A DNA stretch of 64,000 bases. Source: Bacillota bacterium. GTDB taxonomy: Bacteria; Bacillota; Clostridia; Christensenellales; SZUA-584. Each line of letters opens with the position of its first letter. Positions within the stretch are counted from its first letter, which is position 1. A model generated the notes under the pieces. The model saw only the letters and a list, made by a program, of their open reading frames with translations, had not been told where the DNA came from and ran no database searches. Positions 16,175-24,635 of the stretch are shown here, one piece after another. Position numbers and translations under genes: made by a program. The DNA lies in assembly GCA_023397655.1 (NCBI GenBank), contig JAEWTW010000052.1:1-64000 (forward strand), given 5' to 3'.

Positions 16175-17093
16175 ACCGCGCGTACTTCCCCGCGAACGGC
16201 AGGAACACGACTGCACTCAGCACGTTGAATATGGTGTGCGTGTTGGCGACCAACCGCCCGCTGTCCTGCCCGACTGCGCGCGTGAACCATTCCACCAGCG
16301 CACAGAACTGGGGCAGCAGCGCGAAGGCCGCCGCCGCGCCGATGATATTGTACAGCGTGTGCGCCCATGCCACGCGCCGCCCCGCCAAACCCGAACGCAG
16401 GCTGGCGATCTGCGCCGTCGCGCAGGTGCCGATGTTATCCCCCAAGGTGAGCGCCACGGCGGACGCAAACGGCATCAGGCCGCTGCCGAACAGCAGTATT
16501 GTGAGCCCCACAGTGGCGCTGCTGCTCTGCACCAGCATCGTGACCACGATGCCGAACAGCAGGCACAGCACTGGGCTGGCCGCGTGCGCCTGCAGCCAAC
16601 CCGCCACCGCCGCGTTGCCCTGTATCAGCGCGACACTCTGGCCCAGTATGTTCAATCCCGAGAACAGCAGCCCTACTGCCGCAAGCGCCTTCCCCGCCGC
16701 CTCCAGCCTGGGTATCAGTCCAAACGAGAGCACGCTCCCCGCGATCAGTATGTACCACGCGTACTGCGACAGATTGAAGCTCATCAGCTGCGCGGTGAGC
16801 GTGGTGCCGATGTTTGCGCCGAATATCACCCCGACCGCCGATTCCAGCCCCATCACGCCCGCGTCCGTGAACCCGATGGTCAGTATCGTGACAGCGGTGC
16901 TGCTTTGCACGAGCGCGGTGGCTCCCGTTCCCGTCAGGAAAGCCGTCCACCTGTTTCCGGTGAACAGGCGCATCGCCCTGCGCAGCAGCGCGGAACCCGC
17001 CCCCTCCAGCGTTTGGCCCAGCACTCGCACGCCGAACACGATGAGGAACGAACCCGCCATGAAATTCAACAGCACCGCAAGAACAGACAGCAT
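16098..17093 (-). CDS. Na/Pi cotransporter family protein
   Basis: A 331-residue membrane protein with the two inverted repeats of the Na/Pi-cotransporter II family. Each repeat carries a QSS motif: TALVQSSTAVTILTIGF near 58-75 and MLVQSSSATVGLTILLFGSG near 195-215. Each is followed by an N-IGT segment (GANIGTTLTAQ, GDNIGTCATAQ). It probably takes up phosphate with sodium. The C-terminal PhoU-like domain of longer members is missing. The 3' end overlaps the convergent SEDS-like gene by 77 bases. Confidence 0.88.
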   Translation of the reverse strand: MLSVLAVLLNFMAGSFLIVFGVRVLGQTLEGAGSALLRRAMRLFTGNRWTAFLTGTGATALVQSSTAVTILTIGFTDAGVMGLESAVGVIFGANIGTTLTAQLMSFNLSQYAWYILIAGSVLSFGLIPRLEAAGKALAAVGLLFSGLNILGQSVALIQGNAAVAGWLQAHAASPVLCLLFGIVVTMLVQSSSATVGLTILLFGSGLMPFASAVALTLGDNIGTCATAQIASLRSGLAGRRVAWAHTLYNIIGAAAAFALLPQFCALVEWFTRAVGQDSGRLVANTHTIFNVLSAVVFLPFAGKYARFIEWVVPERRHSPVKRRQPEPHRAA

Positions 17094-17254
17094 CAGCTAA
17101 CCCCGCCAAGAATTCCTTATACCATACTTACCAAATCCTCCGCCGAATTATGTACCCATCACTCAACAGCTTGATAACCCCCTCATCCATGTAAGAATAA
17201 TCCCGGCGCAATGCACTTGCCCGCATGTTTTTTTGCCGAAGCCGCCTCTGCACA

Positions 17255-17284
17255 TTGACATATACTTAAGCGCTTAAGTATAAT
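17255..17284 (+). promoter_or_regulatory. Isomerase promoter with perfect 22-bp palindromic operator
   Basis: TTGACA (17255-17260) and TATAAT (17279-17284) are separated by 18 bases. The stretch 17261-17282 is a perfect palindrome with half-site TATACTTAAGC. The central AAGCGCTT is typical of LacI/GalR operators. It fills the spacer and enters the -10 box, so binding must block transcription. Confidence 0.85.
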
Positions 17285-17345
17285 CAATACAGCGAGCGTT
17301 TCTGAGTTGCGGGATCCATCAAAATTTATAGAGGAGGAAAAATCA

Positions 17346-18194
17346 ATGGGCATTCGTCTCGGTATGCATGCGGACAACTGGCGCGGACAGTCGGGGAATT
17401 TTAATGACGCCGTCGCATCGGCAGTGAAGTATGATCTGAAGTACCTTGAAGCCGGTACGGTATTCGGTTATTATTTCGTATCGTCGCTCGGCTACGATCC
17501 AAGTTTGTCAATCCTCGATAATCCGTACCCGATCAAACGCCTGCTCGACAAGCACGGGCTCAAGCTCTCCATGCTTGACGCCAGTTACCCCATCTTCGGA
17601 CCGCAGGGCACATACTACGGCATCCCCTACTACACGCAGGTTATCCGTTACGCCAAGGAACTCGGCGCGCCCAAGGTGGACAGCGTGGACTCCGGGCAGG
17701 CCCCTGATATGCCGCGCGACGAGATGCTGAAGATCACCATCGGCAACTACACGGAGATACTCAAGTGGGCGCACGACTACGACATCGTCATCTGCATCGA
17801 ACCGCACGGCCCCTACACGGGTGACGCGGAGTTTATGCTGAAGCTCCTCTCCCACTTCGAAGACGAGTATCTGCGCGTCAACTTCGACACGGGCAACACG
17901 TTCATTCAGGGTCACGACCCGCTGGCGTATTACAAGGAGCTGGAAAAATACATCGTGTCCTCGCACATCAAGGATGTCGATCCGGGTCTTGCGGCGGCGC
18001 TGCGCGGCGAAGAGACGGGCATAGGCATGTCGGCAGTGCCCATCGGCGGCGGCGTCAACGCGGACAATATCCGCAAAATACTGAACTACATGAAGGAGCG
18101 CAACTTCGACGGCGACATATCCATCGAATGCGACGGCTCGGATGAAAATATCCGCAAGAGCGTGGAATGGATCAAAGGCGTGCTGGCTGAATAG
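17346..18194 (+). CDS. Sugar phosphate isomerase/epimerase (TIM barrel)
   Basis: A 282-residue xylose-isomerase-like TIM-barrel protein. Metal-site segments are visible: ICIEPHGPYTGD (Glu), RVNFDTGNTFIQGHDP (Asp/His), SSHIKDVD (His) and ISIECDGSDEN (terminal Glu). Such enzymes interconvert keto-sugars or inositol derivatives; the substrate cannot be told. The Met at 17346 follows GGAGG by 9 bases. The gene lies behind a palindromic operator and runs into the convergent LacI gene with a 23-base overlap, suggesting a sugar-induced regulator-enzyme pair. Confidence 0.85.
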   Translation: MGIRLGMHADNWRGQSGNFNDAVASAVKYDLKYLEAGTVFGYYFVSSLGYDPSLSILDNPYPIKRLLDKHGLKLSMLDASYPIFGPQGTYYGIPYYTQVIRYAKELGAPKVDSVDSGQAPDMPRDEMLKITIGNYTEILKWAHDYDIVICIEPHGPYTGDAEFMLKLLSHFEDEYLRVNFDTGNTFIQGHDPLAYYKELEKYIVSSHIKDVDPGLAAALRGEETGIGMSAVPIGGGVNADNIRKILNYMKERNFDGDISIECDGSDENIRKSVEWIKGVLAE

Positions 18195-19191
18195 CGCGAA
18201 CGGAACCGCGAACGGCGATATCATGGGACGGCAGCACGATGGACTCGGGGCTGCCGTCCTTCATTTTCTCAAAAATCAGCGTGAGCGCTGCCCCGGCTAT
18301 CTCAGCCGGTGATACGGGAATGGTCGTCAGCGGCGGGTTGATATACTGCGCTTCGGGCACATCGTCGATGGCGATGAAGGACACGTCTTCGGGCACGCGC
18401 AGCCCCTGTGACGCACAGACGCTCATCGCGCTGATCGCAAAATTGTCCTGCGCGCAGAACACCGCGGTGGGCATACCGCTTTTCAGCATATTTTCCATCG
18501 CTCGCGCGGCTCCGGCTTCGCTGTCCGCTTCACCGCGCATCCATGCGGCGTTTGGGTTGATACCGGCTTCCTGCAGCGCGCGTGTGAAACCGCGTACCGT
18601 CTGATCATAAAACAGCGGCATGCATTGCATACAGATCATGCCGATATCACGGTGACCCCGTTCCGTCAGAAACGATGTCGCCCGGTACGCCAAAGTTTCA
18701 AAGTCCAGTATCACGGAGGTTGCACTGGTGGCTTCGATCCCCGGGTTAATAATAACAAGTGGAATATTGTGCTTCTCAAGTTCAGCGTAAATCTCCGGCA
18801 TCACACCCTGAAACGCGATGATGCCGTCGGTGCTGCTGCTGCGGACGATCTCAAGCAGGCTGTCGTCGCTGGCCGTATCGTCCGACTGAAAAACCGGAAC
18901 CACGCTGAAGTGTCCCGGAATCTGCTCGACCATCTGCGCGATCACGCCAAAATAGAAAGCCTTGCACGCGGGCGCGGCCTCACGGCGTATCACCGCGTGG
19001 ATGCTGTAGTTTCTGCCGAGCGCGAGGCTCTTGGAGCGCAGGCTGGGGCGGTAGCCATACTTTTCGATGGCGCGCTCAATTTTCTGGCGCGTCTGCTCGC
19101 CCACACCCTTCTTGTCGTTGAGCACATAGCTGACGGCAGCTGTCGATACGCCCGCTTCCCGCGCGATATCCCGAATCGTAATCTGCTTCAT
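18172..19191 (-). CDS. LacI family transcriptional regulator
   Basis: A 339-residue repressor. The DNA-binding helix-turn-helix and hinge helix occupy residues 1-60 (TIRDIAREAGVSTAAVSYVLNDKKGVGEQTRQKI). The remainder is the periplasmic-binding-protein-like effector domain, ending with IAIDDVPEAQYINPPLTTIPVSP. It probably controls the convergent isomerase gene through the palindrome at 17261-17282. Its 3' end overlaps that gene by 23 bases. The predicted start of transcription lies only about 3 bases before the ATG. Confidence 0.92.
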   Translation of the reverse strand: MKQITIRDIAREAGVSTAAVSYVLNDKKGVGEQTRQKIERAIEKYGYRPSLRSKSLALGRNYSIHAVIRREAAPACKAFYFGVIAQMVEQIPGHFSVVPVFQSDDTASDDSLLEIVRSSSTDGIIAFQGVMPEIYAELEKHNIPLVIINPGIEATSATSVILDFETLAYRATSFLTERGHRDIGMICMQCMPLFYDQTVRGFTRALQEAGINPNAAWMRGEADSEAGAARAMENMLKSGMPTAVFCAQDNFAISAMSVCASQGLRVPEDVSFIAIDDVPEAQYINPPLTTIPVSPAEIAGAALTLIFEKMKDGSPESIVLPSHDIAVRGSVRAIQPARL

Positions 19192-19200
19192 AATGGCATT

Positions 19201-19229
19201 ATTATACGCCTGTTTGTTAAGCTTGTTAA
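19201..19229 (-). promoter_or_regulatory. lacI-type regulator promoter
   Basis: On the minus strand, TTAACA (complement of 19224-19229), a 17-base spacer and TATAAT (complement of 19201-19206). Repeated TTAAC/GCTTAAC half-sites in the spacer resemble the half-site of the operator at 17261-17282, suggesting autoregulation. Confidence 0.65.
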
Positions 19230-19298
19230 GTTGTAATTTTGGCGAAAAGTCCGCGCAGCGTTTTGAACCCCTTTGTTCCGTTTGTTATAAATAATATC

Positions 19299-19865
19299 TC
19301 AAACATGTCGTGAGGAGAAATCAAAACACTTTGATATCTTTAACATCTGGCCAGAGCTCTGTAAGTTTTGAAAAGATAAGCGAACGTTATCATACGTAAA
19401 CTCGATCTTGAGATCTGCCGACAGGTCGTCGCATAGATTTTCAAAGGAGTATGAACTGCTTGATTCCTCTTTGACGAAATATTTTCTTCATGAACGGTTT
19501 AATAGATATTTTATGAAAAGCCAGATAAGCAACCCGGCTTCCAGTACTAATGCAGGTATCATCAGTAAACCTTTTAAGTTGAATTGTGAATCTAGAGCGA
19601 TAAACAAAATGGCAGGAGAGCCAATAAGAAAAAAGTAAAAAAAGAATCTGAAAATATGGTGCCAATAGGAACCTTTGACTTTAAGATAATTCAAAAAACG
19701 GCTAGCAAGCATTATTACGCATAGCAAATACGCTAAGCTCAATGCAATAGTGACAAGGCTGTTTTTCTCTATGTCCAGCGGCCAGCCAAGAAAAGCCAAT
19801 ACAATAATTATCATTAAAAAAGTCAGAGTCGGTATTTTGTCTAACCATTGTTTAAGCTTTTCCAT
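19299..19865 (-). pseudogene. AT-rich membrane protein gene interrupted by in-frame TGA
   Basis: The frame opens at ATG 19865 (preceded by GGGGGA) and encodes 125 residues with four membrane helices. A TGA at 19488-19490 interrupts it. The same frame then continues for 62 codons of ordinary soluble-looking sequence (RKYFVKEESSSSYSFENLCDDLSADLKIEF...) to a TGA at 19299-19301. No selenocysteine-type hairpin is evident right after the first TGA. A nonsense mutation in a gene of about 188 codons is the simplest reading; a truncated but functional membrane protein is the alternative. No family recognised. Confidence 0.55.
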
Positions 19866-20104
19866 GATTCCCCCACTAAATGTTATATATATATATTCAT
19901 TAAGTGCATGTTTAAGCACGGTGGCTTCTTCATGCGCAGCCTTGATAAGGATGGCAATATACTCTGTTGGGGCTATTACGGTTCACTTACAAGAGCCATT
20001 GCTGGGTTATAAGTTCCACTCCTTATGCGTTTACGGGTTGTTATAAGCTAGCATATCGTTTATTCATGAGAAAAAGGAATCTACCCAAATAAGCCGACAA
20101 CAGG

Positions 20105-20419
20105 TCAGGCTGAAGTAGGTGATGACGACAACAAGCCTTTGATTATCGCTATCATTTCGGCGACATCCGTTTCCTGCTCCGCAATATTTTCTTCTCCCTT
20201 ATATATATCCACACCCGAGCAGTCGTTCATGCGTACGACAACAGGCAGTTGAAGGGAATCGTACACTTTCTGCACCATATCAAAACACAAATACTGGTCG
20301 ATAAACTGCTCCCTCACATCCCATTCGGTTTCCGGAAAAGCTTTTAATAACGCCTGTACCCATGGCCTTATATCATATGGCTCACGTCTTTTGATTCCCA
20401 ACACTTTGAGTAACCCCAC
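20105..20419 (-). CDS. Hypothetical small protein downstream of cation efflux gene
   Basis: A protein of about 104 residues, read from a GTG at 20419 just after the efflux gene stop; a later TTG start is possible. It is acidic and soluble, with IRPWVQALLKAFPETEWDVREQFIDQYLCFD and VVVRMNDCSGVDIYKGEENI. No recognised family. The composition is more AT-rich than the neighbours. With the broken membrane gene at 19.3-19.9 kb it may mark a small transferred island. Confidence 0.45.
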   Translation of the reverse strand: MGLLKVLGIKRREPYDIRPWVQALLKAFPETEWDVREQFIDQYLCFDMVQKVYDSLQLPVVVRMNDCSGVDIYKGEENIAEQETDVAEMIAIIKGLLSSSPTSA

Positions 20420-20423
20420 TCTC

Positions 20424-21380
20424 TCACGTCGTGTGCGGATTGATGTGCACCAACACGTCGAGCATTTCCGGGTAAACCGCCATGATGCTGTCGCGCACGG
20501 CGTCCGCGATGTCGTGGCCGTCGCACACGCGCATGTCGCCGTCCACCTCCACCGCCACGTCCGCCAACAGACCGCGCCCCATCGGGCGGCACCGCAGCCA
20601 GCTCAAGTGCTCCACGCCCGGCGTTTTCAGCACCGCCTCGCGCAGGCCTTCCATCGTGCATTCGTCCGGCGCGGCGTCCAGCAGCATGTCGCCCGAAGCC
20701 TTGAGTATGCCCAGCGCCGTCTTGACGATCAGCGCGCTGATCACCAGCGCGATCACCGGCTCCGCGTACCGCACCAGCCATCCCACTCCGATGCCCTCCC
20801 CCAGCAGCCCGAGGCCGATAGCCACCGCCGCACCCGATGTAGCGAATATGTCGTTGCGGTGGTCCATGGCATTGGTGCGCACCGCGATAGAATTCAGCCG
20901 CTTGGCCGCGCGGAACGTGATGGTAAACATCACCGCCTTCACTGCGATGGAGACTGCCGCCGCTCCCAGTGCCCATACGCTGGACTGTGCCGCCGCACCT
21001 GCCTGCATCGCGGCGATCGCGTCGCGCACCACGAAAACCGTACCTGTCAGCACCATCAGCCCCACCACGAACGACACCAGCGCCTCCATCTTGCCGTGGC
21101 CGTAGTGGTGCCCCTTGTCCTCTGGCTTCAGCGAATAACGCAGCCCCAGCATCACCACCACGGCTGCCAGCGAATCGCCCGCGGAGTTGACTGCGTCCGC
21201 CTTCAATGCCTCGCTGGCGGACAGCAGCCCCACCGCGCCTTTGAGCAGCAGCAGCGCTATGTTGCCGATCAGGCACCAGGTGATGATACGCAGACCCTCA
21301 TCCTTCCTCTTGCGCACATCCTCACAGGCGGCGCACGGCTCGCCTGCTTTATTCTGTTGTGGTTTGCTCGCCTTTCGCAT
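20424..21380 (-). CDS. Cation diffusion facilitator family transporter
   Basis: A 318-residue divalent metal/proton antiporter. The membrane domain includes LKADAVNSAGDSLAAVVVMLGLRYS (paired Asp of helix 2), HHYGHGKMEALVSFVVGLMVL and AMDHRNDIFATSGAAVAIGL (Asp/His of helix 5). The cytoplasmic domain follows from about 230. A CAAC cysteine pair sits near residue 19. The start at 21380 is preferred because the frame beyond it runs antisense into the htpG promoter. Likely exports Zn, Fe or Mn. Confidence 0.9.
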   Translation of the reverse strand: MRKASKPQQNKAGEPCAACEDVRKRKDEGLRIITWCLIGNIALLLLKGAVGLLSASEALKADAVNSAGDSLAAVVVMLGLRYSLKPEDKGHHYGHGKMEALVSFVVGLMVLTGTVFVVRDAIAAMQAGAAAQSSVWALGAAAVSIAVKAVMFTITFRAAKRLNSIAVRTNAMDHRNDIFATSGAAVAIGLGLLGEGIGVGWLVRYAEPVIALVISALIVKTALGILKASGDMLLDAAPDECTMEGLREAVLKTPGVEHLSWLRCRPMGRGLLADVAVEVDGDMRVCDGHDIADAVRDSIMAVYPEMLDVLVHINPHTT

Positions 21381-21444
21381 AACAGTATTATACCAGAATA
21401 TACCGCAATATAAAACAGATAACACCTCAATCGCTGCCCTGATA

Positions 21445-21505
21445 TTGACAAACGCCGCGGGAGTGGGTAAACTATACGTTAGCACTCGTTGACTTCGAGT
21501 GCTGA
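21445..21505 (+). promoter_or_regulatory. htpG promoter and CIRCE operator
   Basis: TTGACA (21445-21450), 17 bases, then TAAACT (21468-21473). The CIRCE element follows: TTAGCACTC (21479-21487), a 9-base spacer and GAGTGCTGA (21497-21505), one mismatch from the consensus. HrcA should repress this heat-shock gene. Confidence 0.92.
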
Positions 21506-21537
21506 CAAACCATCGCATAAGGAGGCATAAGGCAGAC

Positions 21538-23412
21538 ATGGCCAAAAAACAGTTTAAAGCGGAGTCGAAGCAGCTGCTCAATCTGATGATCAACTCCATC
21601 TATACGCACAAGGAGATATTCCTGCGCGAGCTGATATCCAACGCCAGCGACGCCATCGACAAAATCTATTACAAGGCGCTCACGGACGAGTCCATAAGTT
21701 TCAACAGCGCCGACTACTATATCAAGCTGTTCCCCGACAAGGACAGCCGCACGCTGCGCATCGTGGACACCGGCATCGGCATGACACGCGAGGAGTTGGA
21801 GGACAACCTCGGCACCATCGCCAAAAGCGGCTCGCTCGCTTTCAAGAAGGAGAACGAGATCAAGGAGGACTACGACATCATCGGCCAGTTCGGTGTTGGG
21901 TTCTATTCCGCGTTTATGGTGGCGGACAAGGTGACGGTGATCTCCCGCGCACTGGGCGCCGAAGAAGCGTACAAGTGGGAATCCGAGGGCGCTTCGGGCT
22001 ACACCATCGAGCCGTGTGAATTTGACGGCGTGGGTACCGATATCACGCTGCACCTCAAGGAAGACACCGAGGACGAGAAATACGGCGAGTATCTCGACGA
22101 ATACCGCCTGCGCTCCATCATCAAGAAATACAGCGACTTCATTCGCTACCCCATCAAAATGGACGTGACGCACTCCCACCCTATGGAGGGCAAGGAAGGC
22201 GAGTTCGAGACGGTGACGCATGAGGACACGCTCAACAGCATGGTGCCCATCTGGCGCAAGAACAAGTCCGAGCTGACCGACGAGGACTACGAGCAGTTCT
22301 ACACCGAGAAGCGCTTCGGTTTCGACAAGCCGCTGCGCCACATCCACATCAAGGTCGAGGGAACGGTGCGGTACAACTCCATACTGTTCATCCCCGAGAA
22401 GACGCCATACGACTTCTACACCAAGGAGTTCGAGAAGGGGCTGGAGCTGTACTCCAACGGCGTGCTGATCATGAACAAATGCGCCGACCTGCTGCCCGAC
22501 TATTTCAGTTTCGTGCGGGGCATCGTGGAGTCGGATGATCTGTCGCTCAACATATCGCGTGAGCTGCTGCAGCACGACCGTCAGCTCAAGACCATCGCGA
22601 AGAACATCAAGAATAAGATCAAGGCGGAGCTGGAAAGCCTGCTGAAAAACGACCGCGAGAAGTACGAGCAGTTCTACCAGTCGTTCGGACGGCACCTCAA
22701 GTTCGGCGTCTACAACGATTACGGCATGCACAAGGACGACCTGATCGACCTGCTGCTTTTCTACTCGTCATCCGAGAAGAAGCTGGTGTCGCTGGCGGAG
22801 TACGTGTCCCGCATGAAGGAAGACCAGAAGGCCATCTACTACGCGTCCGGCGAGTCCATCGAGCGCATAGACAAGATGCCGCAGACGGAGATGCTGCGCG
22901 ACAAGGGCTACGAGATACTCTACTTCACCGAGGATGTGGACGAGTTCGCTATTCAGATGCTGATGAGCTATCAGGAGAAGGCGTTCAAGTCCGTGTCCGC
23001 GAGCGACCTCGAACTGGACGCACCGGAGGAGAAGACGGAGGAGCAGAAGGACGCCGAGAAGTCGTTGTTTGACGCGATGAAGGAAGTGCTGGGCGACAAG
23101 GTCAGCGATGTCCGTCTCTCCAAACGTTTAAAGTCCCACCCTGTCTGTCTGACCAGCGAGGGCGGCGTGTCCATCGAGATGGAGAAGGTATTGAAGAACA
23201 TGCCGGAGGGTCACAGCATCACCGCACAGAAGGTGCTGGAGCTCAACGGCAGCCACGACGTGTTCGCCGCACTCAAGGCCGCGCAATCCGGTGATCCGGA
23301 GAAGTTCAAGCTGTACACGCTGCTGCTCTACAATCAGGCGCTGCTGATGGAGGGCCTCTCGGTGGAGGACCCGCTGGCCTTCAGCAACGACATCTGTGCC
23401 TTGATGAAGTAA
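21538..23412 (+). CDS. htpG: Hsp90 chaperone HtpG
   Basis: A 624-residue cytosolic chaperone. The N-terminal GHKL ATPase carries ELISNASDAIDKI, VDTGIGMTREEL and QFGVGFYSAFMVAD. The middle domain includes the catalytic-loop Arg in NISRELLQHDRQL. The dimerisation domain ends with LYNQALLMEGLSVEDP. GGAGG lies 13 bases before the ATG at 21538; the spacing is long but the family N-terminus (KKQFKAESKQLLNLMINSIYTHKEIFLRE) fixes the start. CIRCE-regulated; terminator follows. Confidence 0.97.
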   Translation: MAKKQFKAESKQLLNLMINSIYTHKEIFLRELISNASDAIDKIYYKALTDESISFNSADYYIKLFPDKDSRTLRIVDTGIGMTREELEDNLGTIAKSGSLAFKKENEIKEDYDIIGQFGVGFYSAFMVADKVTVISRALGAEEAYKWESEGASGYTIEPCEFDGVGTDITLHLKEDTEDEKYGEYLDEYRLRSIIKKYSDFIRYPIKMDVTHSHPMEGKEGEFETVTHEDTLNSMVPIWRKNKSELTDEDYEQFYTEKRFGFDKPLRHIHIKVEGTVRYNSILFIPEKTPYDFYTKEFEKGLELYSNGVLIMNKCADLLPDYFSFVRGIVESDDLSLNISRELLQHDRQLKTIAKNIKNKIKAELESLLKNDREKYEQFYQSFGRHLKFGVYNDYGMHKDDLIDLLLFYSSSEKKLVSLAEYVSRMKEDQKAIYYASGESIERIDKMPQTEMLRDKGYEILYFTEDVDEFAIQMLMSYQEKAFKSVSASDLELDAPEEKTEEQKDAEKSLFDAMKEVLGDKVSDVRLSKRLKSHPVCLTSEGGVSIEMEKVLKNMPEGHSITAQKVLELNGSHDVFAALKAAQSGDPEKFKLYTLLLYNQALLMEGLSVEDPLAFSNDICALMK

Positions 23413-23500
23413 CGACTGTTTACGTTTATAAGGGCTTTTATGGGGGCGTTGCCCCCATACCCCCATTTCTTTTCTGGCAGAAAAGAAACAAAAGAAGCAA

Positions 23501-23533
23501 GGGAAATGCTGACGCATTTCCCTGTTTTGTTTT
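23501..23533 (+). terminator. htpG terminator
   Basis: A perfect 9-bp stem, GGGAAATGC (23501-23509) with GCATTTCCC (23514-23522), a 4-base loop and a T-rich tail. A second GC hairpin (GGGGGC/GCCCCC) lies at about 23442-23457. Confidence 0.88.
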
Positions 23534-23534
23534 A

Positions 23535-23969
23535 TCACTCCTCCGCCTGCTTTGTAAACAGCCTCGTCGTCAGCAGTATGCCCGCCACATCCAGCCAGAC
23601 CACCGCCGCTATATAGGCGATGAGCAGCCCGATGACCAGCGCGAATACCGGGCCTTCGGGCGCCGTGTCCCCGCTTGCCAGCCCGCTTAAAACCGCGGTC
23701 AGCTGGCACGCTGCGAGGAATACGCACGCCCCGACGAGGCCAATGATCACGGACTTTCGGTACTGCTTCGCGCGTAGCGCCGCCCACAGCAGCAGCAGCC
23801 CGCCCGCAAGCACCACCAGAAAAAGCTCCGCAGGCATCATGTAGTCGAACAGCAGCCGCCCTTCGGCAATCGTCCCCGCTGCGGATGTGACGATCGTGAA
23901 CGCCACAGGCAAGCCAACCAGCACCGTGCCCACCGCCGCCAATACTTTTGAGAGAACCGTTTTGCTCAT
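23535..23969 (-). CDS. Hypothetical four-helix membrane protein
   Basis: A 144-residue integral membrane protein with four hydrophobic segments (about 8-30, 42-65, 72-95, 105-130) and charged ends. AAGGAGG stands 8 bases before the ATG. No domain recognised. Placed between the htpG terminator and the efp terminator, so it is a transcription unit of its own. Confidence 0.65.
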   Translation of the reverse strand: MSKTVLSKVLAAVGTVLVGLPVAFTIVTSAAGTIAEGRLLFDYMMPAELFLVVLAGGLLLLWAALRAKQYRKSVIIGLVGACVFLAACQLTAVLSGLASGDTAPEGPVFALVIGLLIAYIAAVVWLDVAGILLTTRLFTKQAEE

Positions 23970-24010
23970 CGATATAACCTCCTTGTCATTGCATCATAGC
24001 TCCCTGAACG

Positions 24011-24037
24011 AAAAAAGGCCCGGGATGTCCCAAGCCT
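24011..24037 (-). terminator. efp terminator
   Basis: AGGC..GGG pairs with CCC..GCCT around a short loop, followed by six T on the minus strand, 23 bases after the efp stop. Confidence 0.7.
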
Positions 24038-24059
24038 TTGATGCTGCAAAATTTCTGTA

Positions 24060-24617
24060 TTACGCGCGTTCCATGTACTCGCCGGTTCTCGTGTCCACGC
24101 GGATCATGTCGTCCTGGTTGATGAACAGCGGCACCATGATCTTCGCGCCGGTTTCCAGTATCGCCGGTTTGTTGCCCGAGGTGGCCGTGTCGCCCTTGAA
24201 GCCGGGGTCGGTCTCCGTAACCTGCAGCTCCACAAAGTTCGGCGGCTCCACCGAGAACGCCTGCTCCTTGAAGAACTTGATCGTGACAGGCATATTTTCT
24301 TTGATGTAGTTGAGCGCATCTTCCACCTGATCGTGGTTGAGCGGAATCTGCTCATATGTTTCTTTGTCCATAAAATAATAAAGCTCGCCGTCGCTGTAGA
24401 GATACTCCATCGACTTGGTCTCCACATGAGCCTTGGGGAATTTTTCGGACGGGTTGAATGTTCTTTCCAGTACGCTCCCTGTCATGATGTTCTTCATCTT
24501 GGTGCGCACGAACGCGGCGCCCTTTCCGGGTTTCACGTGCTGAAAGTCCACTATGACCCAAACCTGACCGTCAATCTCGATCGTCAGGCCCTTTTTAAAA
24601 TCTCCGGCTGATACCAT
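24060..24617 (-). CDS. efp: Translation elongation factor P
   Basis: A 185-residue factor that relieves ribosome stalling at polyproline. Three beta-barrel domains: KOW-like N-terminus (SAGDFKKGLTIEIDGQVWVIVDFQHVKPGKGAAFVRTKMKN), the OB domain from about 65 and a C-terminal OB domain with GDTATSGNKPAILETGAKIMVPLFI. The loop residue in KPGKGAAF is Lys32, the usual modification site, though its modification in this organism is unknown. GGAGG precedes the ATG. Directly behind the Xaa-Pro peptidase gene, a common pairing. Confidence 0.97.
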   Translation of the reverse strand: MVSAGDFKKGLTIEIDGQVWVIVDFQHVKPGKGAAFVRTKMKNIMTGSVLERTFNPSEKFPKAHVETKSMEYLYSDGELYYFMDKETYEQIPLNHDQVEDALNYIKENMPVTIKFFKEQAFSVEPPNFVELQVTETDPGFKGDTATSGNKPAILETGAKIMVPLFINQDDMIRVDTRTGEYMERA

Positions 24618-24635
24618 AACTTGTCCTCCAACTGA

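Noticed and set aside
19488..19530. Selenocysteine insertion signal after the internal TGA
   Set aside because: No stable hairpin with a suitable loop can be drawn directly downstream. A nonsense mutation is simpler.
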